Positions 54,037 to 62,180 of a stretch of DNA of 64,000 nt are shown one piece after another; the first letter of the stretch is position 1; the number at the start of each line of letters is the position of its first letter. The position numbers and the translations under genes were made by a program. The notes under the pieces are model-generated. The model was not told the origin of the DNA, did not search any database, and saw only the letters and a program-made list of their open reading frames with translations. The DNA lies in assembly GCA_003550275.1 (NCBI GenBank), contig QXCW01000002.1, positions 1,054,001 to 1,118,000 on the forward strand, in the 5' to 3' direction. The stretch comes from Flavobacteriaceae bacterium MAR_2010_72 (GTDB lineage Bacteria; Bacteroidota; Bacteroidia; Flavobacteriales; Flavobacteriaceae).

Positions 54037-54120
54037 CTAACCAACAGCACACTTAAGGTGCTTGCCAATTTTGTTTTATTCCATAAGGCTATAGCGTATT
54101 TGTCTAAAAAATTTAATCAT
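54037..54120 (-). pseudogene. Decayed DUF6090 gene, N-terminal part
   Basis: From ATG at 54120 the minus strand encodes MIKFFRQIRYSLME, a TAA stop, then NKIGKHLKCAVG and another stop. Compared with the intact gene at 60866 (MIKFFRKIRYNLMEQ, NKTSKYFKYAIGE), the similarity covers 28 codons, with CAA to TAA at residue 15 and GAG to TAG at residue 28. No later part of the gene is recognisable. Confidence 0.85.
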
Positions 54121-54128
54121 AATTAAGG

Positions 54129-54149
54129 CCCGAGAAAGCGGGAATCTTA
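54129..54149 (-). repeat. DUF6090 leader repeat, copy 2
   Basis: Identical over 21 bases to the copy at 15949-15969 and placed 8 bases before the ATG of the decayed DUF6090 gene. The stem is shorter here (CCCG/CGGG). Confidence 0.75.
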
Positions 54150-54377
54150 TTGATTGGTCACGTTTAAAAATAGTGTTTATTTTTTAACTTACTCAATGGG
54201 GTTTTCATATGTCTGTTGTTACCCTTCAAATTAAATTTACAACTGCAAAATAACTAATCATCAAAACCTATTGCAGGAGGCCAATAGCCCCACCCTACAA
54301 AGTCATAGGAGATAGAAAATGAAATGTGAGGTTATGCCCTTGTTTTTAAATTTTGAGCATGTATGATTGCTCTATTT

Positions 54378-55172
54378 TTAGTTAGTTAAAAGACTTTTCT
54401 TTTTTAACCAAATTGTACTTTTAGTTATTGCAAGTCGCATCTTCTTTCTCCTTTTGTACACTAAAGTTACTGTAATGACGAGCCCCAAACTTATAACCCT
54501 GAATATGTTGGAGTACATCCCGCCAATAGCCGTATCGCTAACCTCAAAGAGTTCCCAGGATAAGTTCATCAACATATGTATGAATATAGGAACCCATAAA
54601 TTATAATTCCATTCTGCGTAGACCCAGGCAAACAAAATCCCACCTACAAAAGTGACTAAAAAAACAATTATTATTTCGGTGAGTTCATCACTTTGGTAGA
54701 GGTGAATTAAGCCAAAAAATAAGGCCCCTAAAAAAACTGAAGGAATAAACCCTAGTCTGGTATGTTTAAAAAGTTGTCCAAATAAAAAAGCCCTAAAAAA
54801 CAATTCCTCAAAGAAACCAGCTGCTATAACCGTCACTAATAAGGTATTGATTGATAGTTTAGGGTTACTATCAAATACTAAACTATTACCAATGAGTAGA
54901 GGAAGTGTGCAAATAATTGAAACTATCAAGCCTGTTTTAAGTGACTTATTAAGGCCTAAACTTTCAAATGGGGAGGTACCACGACTGATGAAAACCGTGC
55001 CTATTAGGATAGGAATTCCTGATAGGGCATAGGTTATGATATGGCTAACTCCAAACTGGTTGGTGAGTTCAAAAAACCAGGTTCTTACAGTTTTGAAATA
55101 GGTCTCGTCAAGTATAAAATAAACACCAAATGTGATTAAGGTGATTATTAGAATCTTTAAAGTATTTTTCAT
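54378..55172 (-). CDS. CPBP-family intramembrane protease, copy 1
   Basis: 264 residues with about eight membrane helices. The active-site residues of CPBP/Rce1-type glutamic proteases are present: EExxxR (Glu122, Glu123, Arg127 in FFEELFFRAFLF), His157 in LFFGLIHLYQ and HxxxN (His199, Asn203 in HMLMNLSW). Such enzymes process or mature small peptides, or protect producers of bacteriocins; no precursor peptide is apparent next to it. It stands alone, 63 bases from the NTF2-like lipoprotein gene. Confidence 0.93.
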   Translation of the reverse strand: MKNTLKILIITLITFGVYFILDETYFKTVRTWFFELTNQFGVSHIITYALSGIPILIGTVFISRGTSPFESLGLNKSLKTGLIVSIICTLPLLIGNSLVFDSNPKLSINTLLVTVIAAGFFEELFFRAFLFGQLFKHTRLGFIPSVFLGALFFGLIHLYQSDELTEIIIVFLVTFVGGILFAWVYAEWNYNLWVPIFIHMLMNLSWELFEVSDTAIGGMYSNIFRVISLGLVITVTLVYKRRKKMRLAITKSTIWLKKKSLLTN

Positions 55173-55235
55173 AGAGCGCTTATTTTAAAAATGATTAGAA
55201 TAACTACTTAATTTGGAAATCAGCCTTAACTTTAA

Positions 55236-55787
55236 TTAGTTGGTTATGGACTCAACATCAGCTTTAGTTGCTGGTTGGTCCCATCCTAGCTGTTTGGATT
55301 GAGAAGCTGCATCCCGAGCACCCCAACGTCTTTCTATTTTCCCGTTTTTAATTATAAACCACTCCATGGCTACTAATTCATAACTATTACCAGTTGCTGG
55401 TTTGTCAAAAAAAGGAGCTAAAGACTTGCCACTTTCGATATATCGAACGGCCACTACATCACCTTCTGCAACCATATCTTCAATTTTAAGTTGCATGTGC
55501 AAGGCATTGACTAATAATTTCCATATAGGCATGACCTCGTCTACCTTACCCCAGCCTAAAACACCATATACTAAAGCATCTGGTGAAAAAAGGCTTCTTA
55601 AACCGTCTAAATCGCCACTGTTAAACGCGTTAACATAATGTTGTATAACTGCTTTGTTGTCCATAATTATTTCTTTTTGAGTTTCGTGTTGTTTATTGTC
55701 TTTTTTTTCTGATTGGCAGGTTAAAAGTGTAAAACACAAAGTGCCGATACTTATTAACCTTAAACTGTGTCGTAAAATCGTTTCCAT
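55236..55787 (-). CDS. SnoaL-like (NTF2 fold) lipoprotein
   Basis: 183 residues with a lipoprotein signal (LCFTLLTC, Cys24), a polar linker and an ester-cyclase/SnoaL-type domain beginning NKAVIQHYVNAFNSGDLDGLRSLFSPDALVYG, then GDVVAVRY and ELVAMEWFIIKNGKIERRWGARD, the usual last strands. Its ligand is unknown. It lies 63 bases upstream of the CPBP protease on the same strand. There is an internal ATG (about residue 42) that would make a cytoplasmic version lacking the anchor. Confidence 0.83.
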   Translation of the reverse strand: METILRHSLRLISIGTLCFTLLTCQSEKKDNKQHETQKEIIMDNKAVIQHYVNAFNSGDLDGLRSLFSPDALVYGVLGWGKVDEVMPIWKLLVNALHMQLKIEDMVAEGDVVAVRYIESGKSLAPFFDKPATGNSYELVAMEWFIIKNGKIERRWGARDAASQSKQLGWDQPATKADVESITN

Positions 55788-55849
55788 AGAGCATTGAATT
55801 TTAATTATAAGGCTATAGACGATTAACAGAAAAAAATGTTTCAGTTACT

Positions 55850-55875
55850 AATTATTTTTTTTAATTAGTTAAGGA
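55850..55875. terminator. A+T-rich palindrome, possible terminator
   Basis: CTAATTA and TAATTAG flank a T run between two minus-strand genes (55788-55963). It forms a short stem but lacks G+C, so activity as a terminator is uncertain. Exact ends are approximate. Confidence 0.3.
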
Positions 55876-55963
55876 TGAGGTGTTTGTGTTTTAAGGCTTG
55901 TAGTTGATGCCTTAAAAAAGAACGGGAGAACGGGTGGTGGTATTAAGCCAATGGGGTCATTTA

Positions 55964-56842
55964 TTATTTTGGCCTAAAAATGGCGATTTCGTCTCTAAAT
56001 TCAGTGGCAATTATAGGTTTTATTACTTTTCCATCTTTTGAAATAAAATAGATATCCGAATTTTTATCGATAGTTTTGGTAAACGCAATCCATTTCCCAT
56101 CGGGCGACCATCGTGGCCAACGATTATCATCTTTTCCCTTTGTAAGGTTGACAATATTTGAGCCATCTGAATTCATTACCCTGATATCACAATTACCACT
56201 TGCACAATGATGAAATGCAATATGTTTTCCATTAGGAGCATATTCTGGCAGCGCATTAAACCCTTTTAAGTCGGTTAATTTTTTCGTAGATAGGTCTGTA
56301 GCGTTTATTTCAAAAATCTCGGCTATTCCTGAATGATTTATGGAGTCGCCAGCTTTGGTTTGAATACTCGCAATGATCGTTTTTTCGTCCCTCGAAAATT
56401 TAGCACCAGCTTCATAAAGCTCATTATTGGTTAAACGAATCTTTAATTGAGTTTCCAAATCATATAAATACAGTTCACTTTTTTGGTGGTGTTCATTGGT
56501 AGATATAATTAATTTAGTATTGTCCTTGGAAACGTCACTGAAAGATTGGATGGTAGAATCATGTATTATAGTTGTAATGGTTTTGGTAGCAACATTTATA
56601 CGATTAACTTTTCTTCCTGATTTCTCGTAGCTTGTATAAAATATGTCTTTTCCGTCTTTGGACCAGGTGAAATTATATTCAGTAATGTCAGAATTGGTTA
56701 AGTTGATGATTTCATCATTAGTTGTGCTAGTGATGCAAATATCCATTTCATTGTCACGGTCAGTAGCATAAGCTAAATCGTAACCCTGCTGTTTACAAGC
56801 TATAGTTGCTATCAAAAATAATACAAGGATCAAATATTTCAT
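55964..56842 (-). CDS. TolB-like beta-propeller lipoprotein
   Basis: 292 residues with a lipoprotein signal (MKYLILVLFLIATIAC). PD40/WD40-like repeats follow, each ending in a W or F pair: FTWSKDGKDIFYTSYE, AGAKFSRDEKTIIAS, LPEYAPNGKHIAFHH and PRWSPDGKWIAFTKT. This is a TolB-type propeller. TolB helps cell-envelope integrity with Pal; this smaller protein probably has another role in binding. A single gene with its own upstream space. Confidence 0.88.
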   Translation of the reverse strand: MKYLILVLFLIATIACKQQGYDLAYATDRDNEMDICITSTTNDEIINLTNSDITEYNFTWSKDGKDIFYTSYEKSGRKVNRINVATKTITTIIHDSTIQSFSDVSKDNTKLIISTNEHHQKSELYLYDLETQLKIRLTNNELYEAGAKFSRDEKTIIASIQTKAGDSINHSGIAEIFEINATDLSTKKLTDLKGFNALPEYAPNGKHIAFHHCASGNCDIRVMNSDGSNIVNLTKGKDDNRWPRWSPDGKWIAFTKTIDKNSDIYFISKDGKVIKPIIATEFRDEIAIFRPK

Positions 56843-57008
56843 ATTAAAGACTAAAGGATGTTTCCTGCATTAAACCCCTAATTTAGTAAATACAAATCTA
56901 AAATTAAGCGCAGCTAAACTAAATAAAAGGAAAACTAATATTAGAGTCTTTTTGAATTATTCGAAGAGCAATCTCGAGAACTTATAACTTTCTGGAAAAC
57001 CAAAAAAA

Positions 57009-57320
57009 ATGCTATCTTCGAAACATACACTTCAACCCATGCCTAATAATTCAGCAAAATCCTGGCCACAGCTTATTATAGAACTTTTAGAAGCCATCTT
57101 TAAACCCGTAAGACGTAGCCCAAGAACTTGGCACCAGCATGTAGTACCTTATCAGGATGCTTGGGCAGTTAGACGAGAAGGGAACAAACGCATCACCTCT
57201 AAACATCGACGTCAGGATACAGCCATTAACAAGGCCAAACGGATTGCTAAAAAATATAAGGCTGATGTCATTATCCATCGTGAAGATGGAACCATTCGAG
57301 ACCGTATCAATTATGATTAA
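57009..57320 (+). CDS. DUF2188 small protein
   Basis: 103 residues. The C-terminal 60 residues match the DUF2188 pattern: HVVPYQDAWAVRREGNKRITSKHRRQDTAINKAKRIAKKY and VIIHREDGTIRDR. Function unknown; small members are often stress-induced. A second ATG at 57039 (MPNNSAKSW) is possible, and a TATCTTCG promoter-like box at 57013-57020 would favour it because transcription would begin after the first ATG. The gene is on the plus strand between minus-strand genes. Confidence 0.85.
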   Translation: MLSSKHTLQPMPNNSAKSWPQLIIELLEAIFKPVRRSPRTWHQHVVPYQDAWAVRREGNKRITSKHRRQDTAINKAKRIAKKYKADVIIHREDGTIRDRINYD

Positions 57321-57355
57321 TATGTACTGTTTTTGATTAGATCAATCAATTTAAG

Positions 57356-57877
57356 TTACTGCTTAACAAAGCTGTCAAAATCGTCTATAGCGTGAGCCTT
57401 GATGAAATCATCTTCACCTATGGTGTCACCTTCGGTGGAATCATAGTCCATGATAATGAGCCACTTCTCGTCTACTTTTTTGAAGAGCACATGAAATTGC
57501 CCGTAATAGGTTTGTGAGGCTCCGTTTGCAATTCTAACTAGTTTGTAGATACCACGTTCACTGGCTACCGAATCGTTATGAATACGTTCAAAGAATCGGA
57601 ACGCAATAGTGTTGGTTACTCCATTAGTCTTGTCATTCTGAAATCGGGTTATATTGTTGTTGATATAGGCATCATAATCGGTGATGCGTTGCCCTCCCGA
57701 AACACGAATGAGGTCTTTAGAGTGGATATCAGCGAAAAGTTGCCCATCTAAAGTATCAAAAGCCAAGGCAAAGGTCTCCCAAGTGCCATTGATTTCTTTA
57801 AGGGTTGTAAGGGATTGCCCAAAGGTCAAGGCGCTTGTGCCTATCAAAATAACAAGCTGTAGTAGTGTGCGTTTCAA
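57356..57877 (-). CDS. Secreted NTF2-like (SgcJ/DUF4440-type) protein
   Basis: 173 residues with a signal peptide ending TFGQ (about 21) and an NTF2-like domain (LTTLKEINGTWETFALAFDTLDGQLFADIHSKDLIRVSGGQRI, FRFFERIHNDSVASERG, YYGQFHVLFKKVDEKWLIIMDYD). The apparent start is TTG at 57877, since no ATG precedes it in the open frame; the decayed copy at 58877 has ATG at the same place. Function unknown. It ends 36 bases from the DUF2188 gene, which is convergent. Confidence 0.83.
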   Translation of the reverse strand: MKRTLLQLVILIGTSALTFGQSLTTLKEINGTWETFALAFDTLDGQLFADIHSKDLIRVSGGQRITDYDAYINNNITRFQNDKTNGVTNTIAFRFFERIHNDSVASERGIYKLVRIANGASQTYYGQFHVLFKKVDEKWLIIMDYDSTEGDTIGEDDFIKAHAIDDFDSFVKQ

Positions 57878-57910
57878 AATATTATGATTTAGTGCTGTTG
57901 TTTAAATTTA

Positions 57911-58645
57911 TTATATTCCTTTTCCAATAATCGAATGACAAATATCTATCCACCAGGGCCATGTACCCATTGGGGCTATAGCCAGCGTATAAAACGTAAT
58001 TCCTATTAAGGTAAAACTATACGATTTATATATTTTTTTCTCCTTCTTGTAATCTAGGTAAATCAAATAAAGCAATGGTAATAAGGTGGTCACTATAAAA
58101 CAAATATAAACAGTTTGCAAATAGGTAATAGGAGGATTGCCTTCGTAGCTATTTAATAGCGGAAAATAAACCAATCTAGCCGTTGCAGGCAATAATATCC
58201 AAAATACCGTTGAAATTAACCATCGGGCATGTACATTAATCGCTCTAGCATTCCAAACCCCTAAAATGACACATATACTAAAGCCCGAAAGTGCACAAAG
58301 GTCTGCAAATGAAAATCCATATTTAAGTACATCTGGAAGAAATTCGTTAACTACCTGATGTGGCATCACTTGCAGTGCTGAAAAAACCACAGCACCTGCT
58401 AGAAATACACCAATAATTCCTAATCTTTTATGATAAATGGGAGGCTTGTTATGAATCAACCAGGGTTGCATAATAACCAAAATATACCAAGCCGTGGCCG
58501 ATAGCCCATGCATGTGCTGACGCCACGGAGCTTCTCCAAATCTACTCCAATAGGAGAGATAAAAGCCTGCGATGGTAAGTGTAAATGGTATTAACAACCA
58601 TAAATGCGCTTTGGGGAATAAATTAATATTTAACGGCTTGTCCAT
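57911..58645 (-). CDS. Seven-helix membrane protein of unknown function
   Basis: 244 residues with about seven hydrophobic segments. Conserved-looking histidines occur in RQHMHGLSATAWYILVI, YHKRLGIIGV and NVHARWLISTVFW, a His pattern reminiscent of small haem-binding membrane proteins (DUF2306-like), but I cannot assign the family with certainty. The first residues (MDKPLNINLFPKAHLW) precede helix 1. It lies 33 bases upstream of the NTF2-like gene on the same strand and may be co-transcribed. Confidence 0.7.
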   Translation of the reverse strand: MDKPLNINLFPKAHLWLLIPFTLTIAGFYLSYWSRFGEAPWRQHMHGLSATAWYILVIMQPWLIHNKPPIYHKRLGIIGVFLAGAVVFSALQVMPHQVVNEFLPDVLKYGFSFADLCALSGFSICVILGVWNARAINVHARWLISTVFWILLPATARLVYFPLLNSYEGNPPITYLQTVYICFIVTTLLPLLYLIYLDYKKEKKIYKSYSFTLIGITFYTLAIAPMGTWPWWIDICHSIIGKGI

Positions 58646-58746
58646 ATACTATGATTTGAAATGTGCTATAGGGCGCTTTTTTAACCCATGAGTTGTAACG
58701 TTTAAAGTTACTAATTTTTGTATTAAATATTCAAGAGATTAATAAC

Positions 58747-58877
58747 TAGAGTGTATGCCAAGGCCAAGTTAAAGGTTTCCCAAGAATTATTGATCTCTTT
58801 GAGAGTTGTAAGGGATTGTCCAACGGTTATGGCGCTTGTGCCTGCCTAAAAAAACAGATGTATTAGGTACGTTTCAT
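58747..58877 (-). pseudogene. Decayed copy of the 57.4 kb NTF2-like gene (5' part)
   Basis: On the minus strand from ATG at 58877 the sequence reads MKRT then a stop. After a frame change it gives GTSAITVGQSLTTLKEINNS followed by WETFNLALAYTL. The intact neighbour has GTSALTFGQSLTTLKEINGT followed by WETFALAFDTL. The match covers the signal peptide and the first 17 mature residues. Beyond 58747 no similarity is visible. It is a partial duplication about 1 kb from its source. Confidence 0.87.
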
Positions 58878-58917
58878 AGTATGGTGGTTATTACTTGTAA
58901 CGCTATCAACCATGTCA

Positions 58918-59646
58918 TTAGTTGTATTGATAGGACTCAATTTCAACATCAATTTTTTCAACGAGATTATTCGCCAATTTTATTATAGTCTTAATTTTTT
59001 TTAGAAATCTTTTGATGTAGAAAATTTGGTAGTGTACTTGAGTCATTATATTACTATTTTTCAATTCTTCAATGACAAATTTCGTATCAGTGATTTTTAA
59101 AAAACGGTTCATTGGGAATTTTTCCACCAAATAAGATTCAATATTTGTGATAACAAAAACTTTATGATAATCGATATACGATTTAAAATCTGAATGAACG
59201 GACTCATAGAACTCTACAAGTTCTTCTTTTAGTGAATTATTCGTAATAATATCTAACTTACTATTAGACTTTAATCCAAAATATTTAGTATCGACAGTGG
59301 TAGCCTCAAAATCTAAATTTCTCGATAAATTAAAGAAAAGAGAATCTAAAGGAACTTTATTATAGGCACCTTTTGAAATAGAATTTAAATAAAACTCTTC
59401 TCGTTTTAGATTGGTAGATTCAGAATTTAACAAGGCAATTTCAGACAGTAAATCTTGTTTCAATTGTCCAAGGGCTAATTTTTCTTCTATTCGGGTTTTT
59501 CTTAATTCATTTTGATTATTTACCTGTAGAGCCAGTAAAATACCAATCATGACCAAAATTATTTCACCAACTGCATACAGTAAATATTTGCTGTATTTGT
59601 TATCAGATAACAATCCTTGTCGAATACGTCTAAAAAATTTAATCAT
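58918..59646 (-). CDS. DUF6090 family membrane protein, copy 1
   Basis: 242 residues. The N-terminus MIKFFRRIRQGLLSDNKYSK is followed by a single membrane segment (about 22-42, LLYAVGEIILVMIGILLALQ), then VNNQNE and a helical domain of about 195 residues outside. This is the DUF6090 architecture, common and much expanded in Flavobacteriia; the function is unknown. It lacks the leader repeat seen before the other copies. Sequence after the membrane helix is strongly diverged from copies 2 and 3, so the copies are old or fast evolving. Confidence 0.87.
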   Translation of the reverse strand: MIKFFRRIRQGLLSDNKYSKYLLYAVGEIILVMIGILLALQVNNQNELRKTRIEEKLALGQLKQDLLSEIALLNSESTNLKREEFYLNSISKGAYNKVPLDSLFFNLSRNLDFEATTVDTKYFGLKSNSKLDIITNNSLKEELVEFYESVHSDFKSYIDYHKVFVITNIESYLVEKFPMNRFLKITDTKFVIEELKNSNIMTQVHYQIFYIKRFLKKIKTIIKLANNLVEKIDVEIESYQYN

Positions 59647-60113
59647 TGGTTAGTGGCGTGTTGACTACTCAACTAATGTAATAAATAAAAATCAATTTAA
59701 CATTTGTTTGGCAAAACTAGAGTAGCCATTAAAGTGATTAGATGTAAGCGAACATTGACGTGTAGCCATTGTTATACTTTTTTTATTTCTTTATTAATCA
59801 TACCAACAATAGTATCTAAGTCCCTTAGCATGATTTCTAAATTTTCCTTCGATGCCTGTTCAGATACACTTTTTCAACGATGCACACCTTGATAAACCAA
59901 TATCACAACCAGTTGAATTGCACCAATTGTGTATTTGAAGTAACGAGTGGTTTTTCCTGTTTCCATAAGGTTGTATCGTATTAGTCTAAAAAAACTTAAT
60001 CATGATTCAGGGTTGTGTTTTTTCCGCATGCGGCTTTTTCAACCAATAGTCTATTAGACTTTTGATTTTGTTTTGCAAAATAATGTTTCGATAATCTATA
60101 GTGTTTTATCATT
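59647..60113. other. Gap of about 470 bases with a deleted DUF6090 gene
   Basis: Holds the frameshifted, internally deleted DUF6090 pseudogene (59772-60003). Upstream of its start is the perfect 10-base palindrome CCGCATGCGG (60026-60035) flanked by T runs on the plus strand. No other gene is visible. Confidence 0.6.
59772..60003 (-). pseudogene. DUF6090 pseudogene with frameshift and internal deletion
   Basis: ATG at 60003 gives MIKFF, then a run of seven T bases shifts the frame. After it come RLIRYNLMETGKTTRYFKY and TIGAIQLVVILVYQG, matching MIKFFRKIRYNLMEQNKTSKYFKYAIGE of the 60866 gene. A stop follows at codon 43 or so, and the same frame continues with SEQASKENLEIMLRDLDTIV and GMINKEIKKV then TAA, which looks like the C-terminal end of this family. 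About 170 internal codons are missing. Confidence 0.85.
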
Positions 60114-60866
60114 CTACTTTAAGTTACTTTCTAAAATAGTTATGGCATTTTGGGTAGATTCGGTTAAGTTAATCATTTGGGATACATGTACTCTTGAAAT
60201 AATAGCAATACGTACAAATAGGGCTTGGTATTCATTTTTTTTATCCAGTATTTTACGAAATACATTATGATCAGGCCATTTTGAACGATCCTCACCAAAT
60301 ACTGTAATATAACTACTTTCAGATAATGTTGTAGCTATAAGTTTTCTAGCTTCAGTTGTGGTCTGTGTAGGATATTCATTAAAATTATCAGCGACACTTT
60401 TTACATTACTGTAGTGTGAAAACAGTGTTTCAATAGCATTTTGGTCTTTAATGAGCGTAAGTTCACCAGACTGTACTAATTGTGTCCAAATCACAGGTTC
60501 TTTATACCAAGGGCCAACTCCGCTTGCTGCAAAAAATTTGTTCCAAAATACCGATGAATCTTGTATAACTGGATTGGGCTGATTAATAATTTCCAGTAAA
60601 TCATTAATGGATTTTTGTTGTTCTGAAAATCCATTTTTTAAATTGGTGTAAGTATTTAGATCATTTTTTAACTCTTTTATTAGTCTATTGATATATTGTT
60701 GCTCTAGTATACCATTTGCTCTATTGATGTTCCAATTATTGATCTGAAGCGCAATTAATATCCCAATCACCACAAGTACAATCTCACCAATAGCATATTT
60801 AAAGTATTTACTTGTTTTGTTTTGTTCCATAAGGTTGTATCGTATTTTTCTAAAGAATTTTATCAT
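60114..60866 (-). CDS. DUF6090 family membrane protein, copy 2
   Basis: 250 residues. MIKFFRKIRYNLMEQNKTSKYFKYAIGE leads into the membrane segment (about 26-44, IGEIVLVVIGILIALQIN), then NNWNINRANG and a helical domain with conserved-looking Trp positions (GPWYKEPVIWTQLVQSGEL). The family is DUF6090, of unknown function. The leader element CATGAGAAAGCGG lies 9 bases before the start. It is the closest intact relative of the relics at 54120 and 60003, as judged by the RYNLME motif. Confidence 0.9.
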   Translation of the reverse strand: MIKFFRKIRYNLMEQNKTSKYFKYAIGEIVLVVIGILIALQINNWNINRANGILEQQYINRLIKELKNDLNTYTNLKNGFSEQQKSINDLLEIINQPNPVIQDSSVFWNKFFAASGVGPWYKEPVIWTQLVQSGELTLIKDQNAIETLFSHYSNVKSVADNFNEYPTQTTTEARKLIATTLSESSYITVFGEDRSKWPDHNVFRKILDKKNEYQALFVRIAIISRVHVSQMINLTESTQNAITILESNLK

Positions 60867-60875
60867 AGTCTATGT

Positions 60876-60888
60876 CATGAGAAAGCGG
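60876..60888 (-). repeat. DUF6090 leader repeat, copy 3 (diverged)
   Basis: CATGAGAAAGCGG keeps the GAGAAAGCG core of the other copies and ends 9 bases before the start of the intact DUF6090 gene at 60866. The outer stem bases have changed. Confidence 0.6.
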
Positions 60889-60936
60889 TTTTTTATAAGT
60901 TGTTTTTTCGGTGCCATCGTGTTTTCTTTCCATGTT

Positions 60937-61395
60937 CTATTTTTCAGCAAGTTCCTTGAGCTTATTCAAGGCCTTTACCCAAGTCGTATTAAAATAATCA
61001 AGGTAGTCCTCCGTAACTTCGCTTTCAACCGTCACGGTTGTCACGCCATTAGTCTCATGGAATGCATAAGTTTCCAATGTGCCTGCCCATTTTTCAACTT
61101 CGGGACCTTCAATAATTTCGTTGTCACCGTCTAAAATGCCATAATGGCGTATGGAAACAAACCGGAATGGGATGTTGTCTGCAATTTCAGATACCATGCC
61201 GCCTCGTTTACCCTTTTCATCCGTTCCAATAAAGTAGATTTTTGAACCCTTGTCCCAACTGCCTTCGTAAGTTGAGGTGGGATTAAATACGGAGGTCCAT
61301 TGCTCGTAGGTTGTAATGTTGTCAATACCAAGCATGGTATGGTAAACCTTGTCAGCAGAGGCCTTAATGTCTATTTTGAATTGTAACTTTTTCAT
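60937..61395 (-). CDS. SRPBCC/AHSA1-like protein
   Basis: 152 residues forming a START/Bet v1-like hydrophobic-cavity domain of the AHSA1 group: KIDIKASADKVYHTMLGIDNITTYEQWTSVFNPTSTYEGSWDKGSKIYF and a final helix YFNTTWVKALNKLKEL. Such proteins bind lipids, polyketides or other hydrophobic molecules. There is no signal peptide. It is inserted between two DUF6090 genes on the same strand (70 bases and 14 bases away), so co-transcription with DUF6090 copy 3 is likely. Confidence 0.88.
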   Translation of the reverse strand: MKKLQFKIDIKASADKVYHTMLGIDNITTYEQWTSVFNPTSTYEGSWDKGSKIYFIGTDEKGKRGGMVSEIADNIPFRFVSIRHYGILDGDNEIIEGPEVEKWAGTLETYAFHETNGVTTVTVESEVTEDYLDYFNTTWVKALNKLKELAEK

Positions 61396-61409
61396 TAGTT
61401 ATGGTTTGG

Positions 61410-62171
61410 TTACCTATCTTGATGTTGTTCAATTAGTTCTAAAATAGTTTGCGATGAAGTAATAAGCTCTCCATAAAAATCCTGAAGGGCTACACTTTGA
61501 AAATAACGTGAAACCAATAAAGGTTCTAATGTCCTGTCATTTAAAAGTTTTTGTTCTTCGACGGCTAAAGTAGGCCTCGGGTCTGATTGATAAAACGATT
61601 TTATGAATTCCCATTCATTGTCTTTTTGAAACACCTCTGGGTATGTGTTGTTCAAATGGTTTTCGTATTTTGTTTGTATTTGAGTGTTCGAAATGTATTC
61701 TCTTTCCTTTACTTTTTCAATTAATGAATAGTAGTTAAGAATTGCCGTTTGAAGGTTGGTATTCAAATATGGTAATTCGTTCGATTGGGTCAGCATTTCC
61801 ATGGCATTGGTATTTGGGCTAAACTTATATTCGAGAATTAGTTTTACTAAATACTTCTTAATGCTATTAGCAACTGGAATAGTTGTTCTTATTTGCAACA
61901 TAGAAGAATCGGCGTAGTGTATGTTTTCCGTCATACGTTGTTTCAATTCCTTTAACTGACTCTGGTCTTCCATTAAGTTTTGTTGCAGGATAGTCAAATG
62001 ACTTGTTACGGACGCATTAATTTTAGTTTCCTCATTCCAATTATTGATTCCTAAAGCAATCAAAATCCCAATCACTACAAGGATGATCTCACCAATGGCA
62101 TATTTAAGGTATTTACCTGTTTTTCCTTCTATAAGTAAGCTTTGCCTAATGCGTCTAAAGAATTTTATCAT
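61410..62171 (-). CDS. DUF6090 family membrane protein, copy 3
   Basis: 253 residues. MIKFFRRIRQSLLIEGKTGKYLKYAIGE leads to the membrane helix (IILVVIGILIALGIN, about 29-43), followed by NWNEETK and a helical domain of about 205 residues. This is the most consensus-like N-terminus of the three DUF6090 copies. The leader repeat (62181-62201) lies 9 bases before the start codon. It is 14 bases upstream of the SRPBCC gene. Function unknown; the single helix plus extracytoplasmic helical domain suggests a membrane-anchored sensor, adaptor or scaffold. Confidence 0.9.
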   Translation of the reverse strand: MIKFFRRIRQSLLIEGKTGKYLKYAIGEIILVVIGILIALGINNWNEETKINASVTSHLTILQQNLMEDQSQLKELKQRMTENIHYADSSMLQIRTTIPVANSIKKYLVKLILEYKFSPNTNAMEMLTQSNELPYLNTNLQTAILNYYSLIEKVKEREYISNTQIQTKYENHLNNTYPEVFQKDNEWEFIKSFYQSDPRPTLAVEEQKLLNDRTLEPLLVSRYFQSVALQDFYGELITSSQTILELIEQHQDR

Positions 62172-62180
62172 AATCTTTGT

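Larger units (their letters stand above)
53969..54377. other. Gap of about 400 bases with a DUF6090 relic
   Basis: The stretch holds the DUF6090 relic (54037-54120) and its leader repeat (54129-54149). On the minus strand at 54254-54331 an open stretch reads like the tail of a protein (ending YDFVGWGYWPPAIGFDD then stop) but has no start. Nothing else is recognisable. Confidence 0.6.

Noticed and set aside
60026-60035. CCGCATGCGG palindrome as a regulator operator
   Set aside because: A single occurrence before a pseudogene; with flanking T runs it could be a minor terminator, but there is no support for a binding site.
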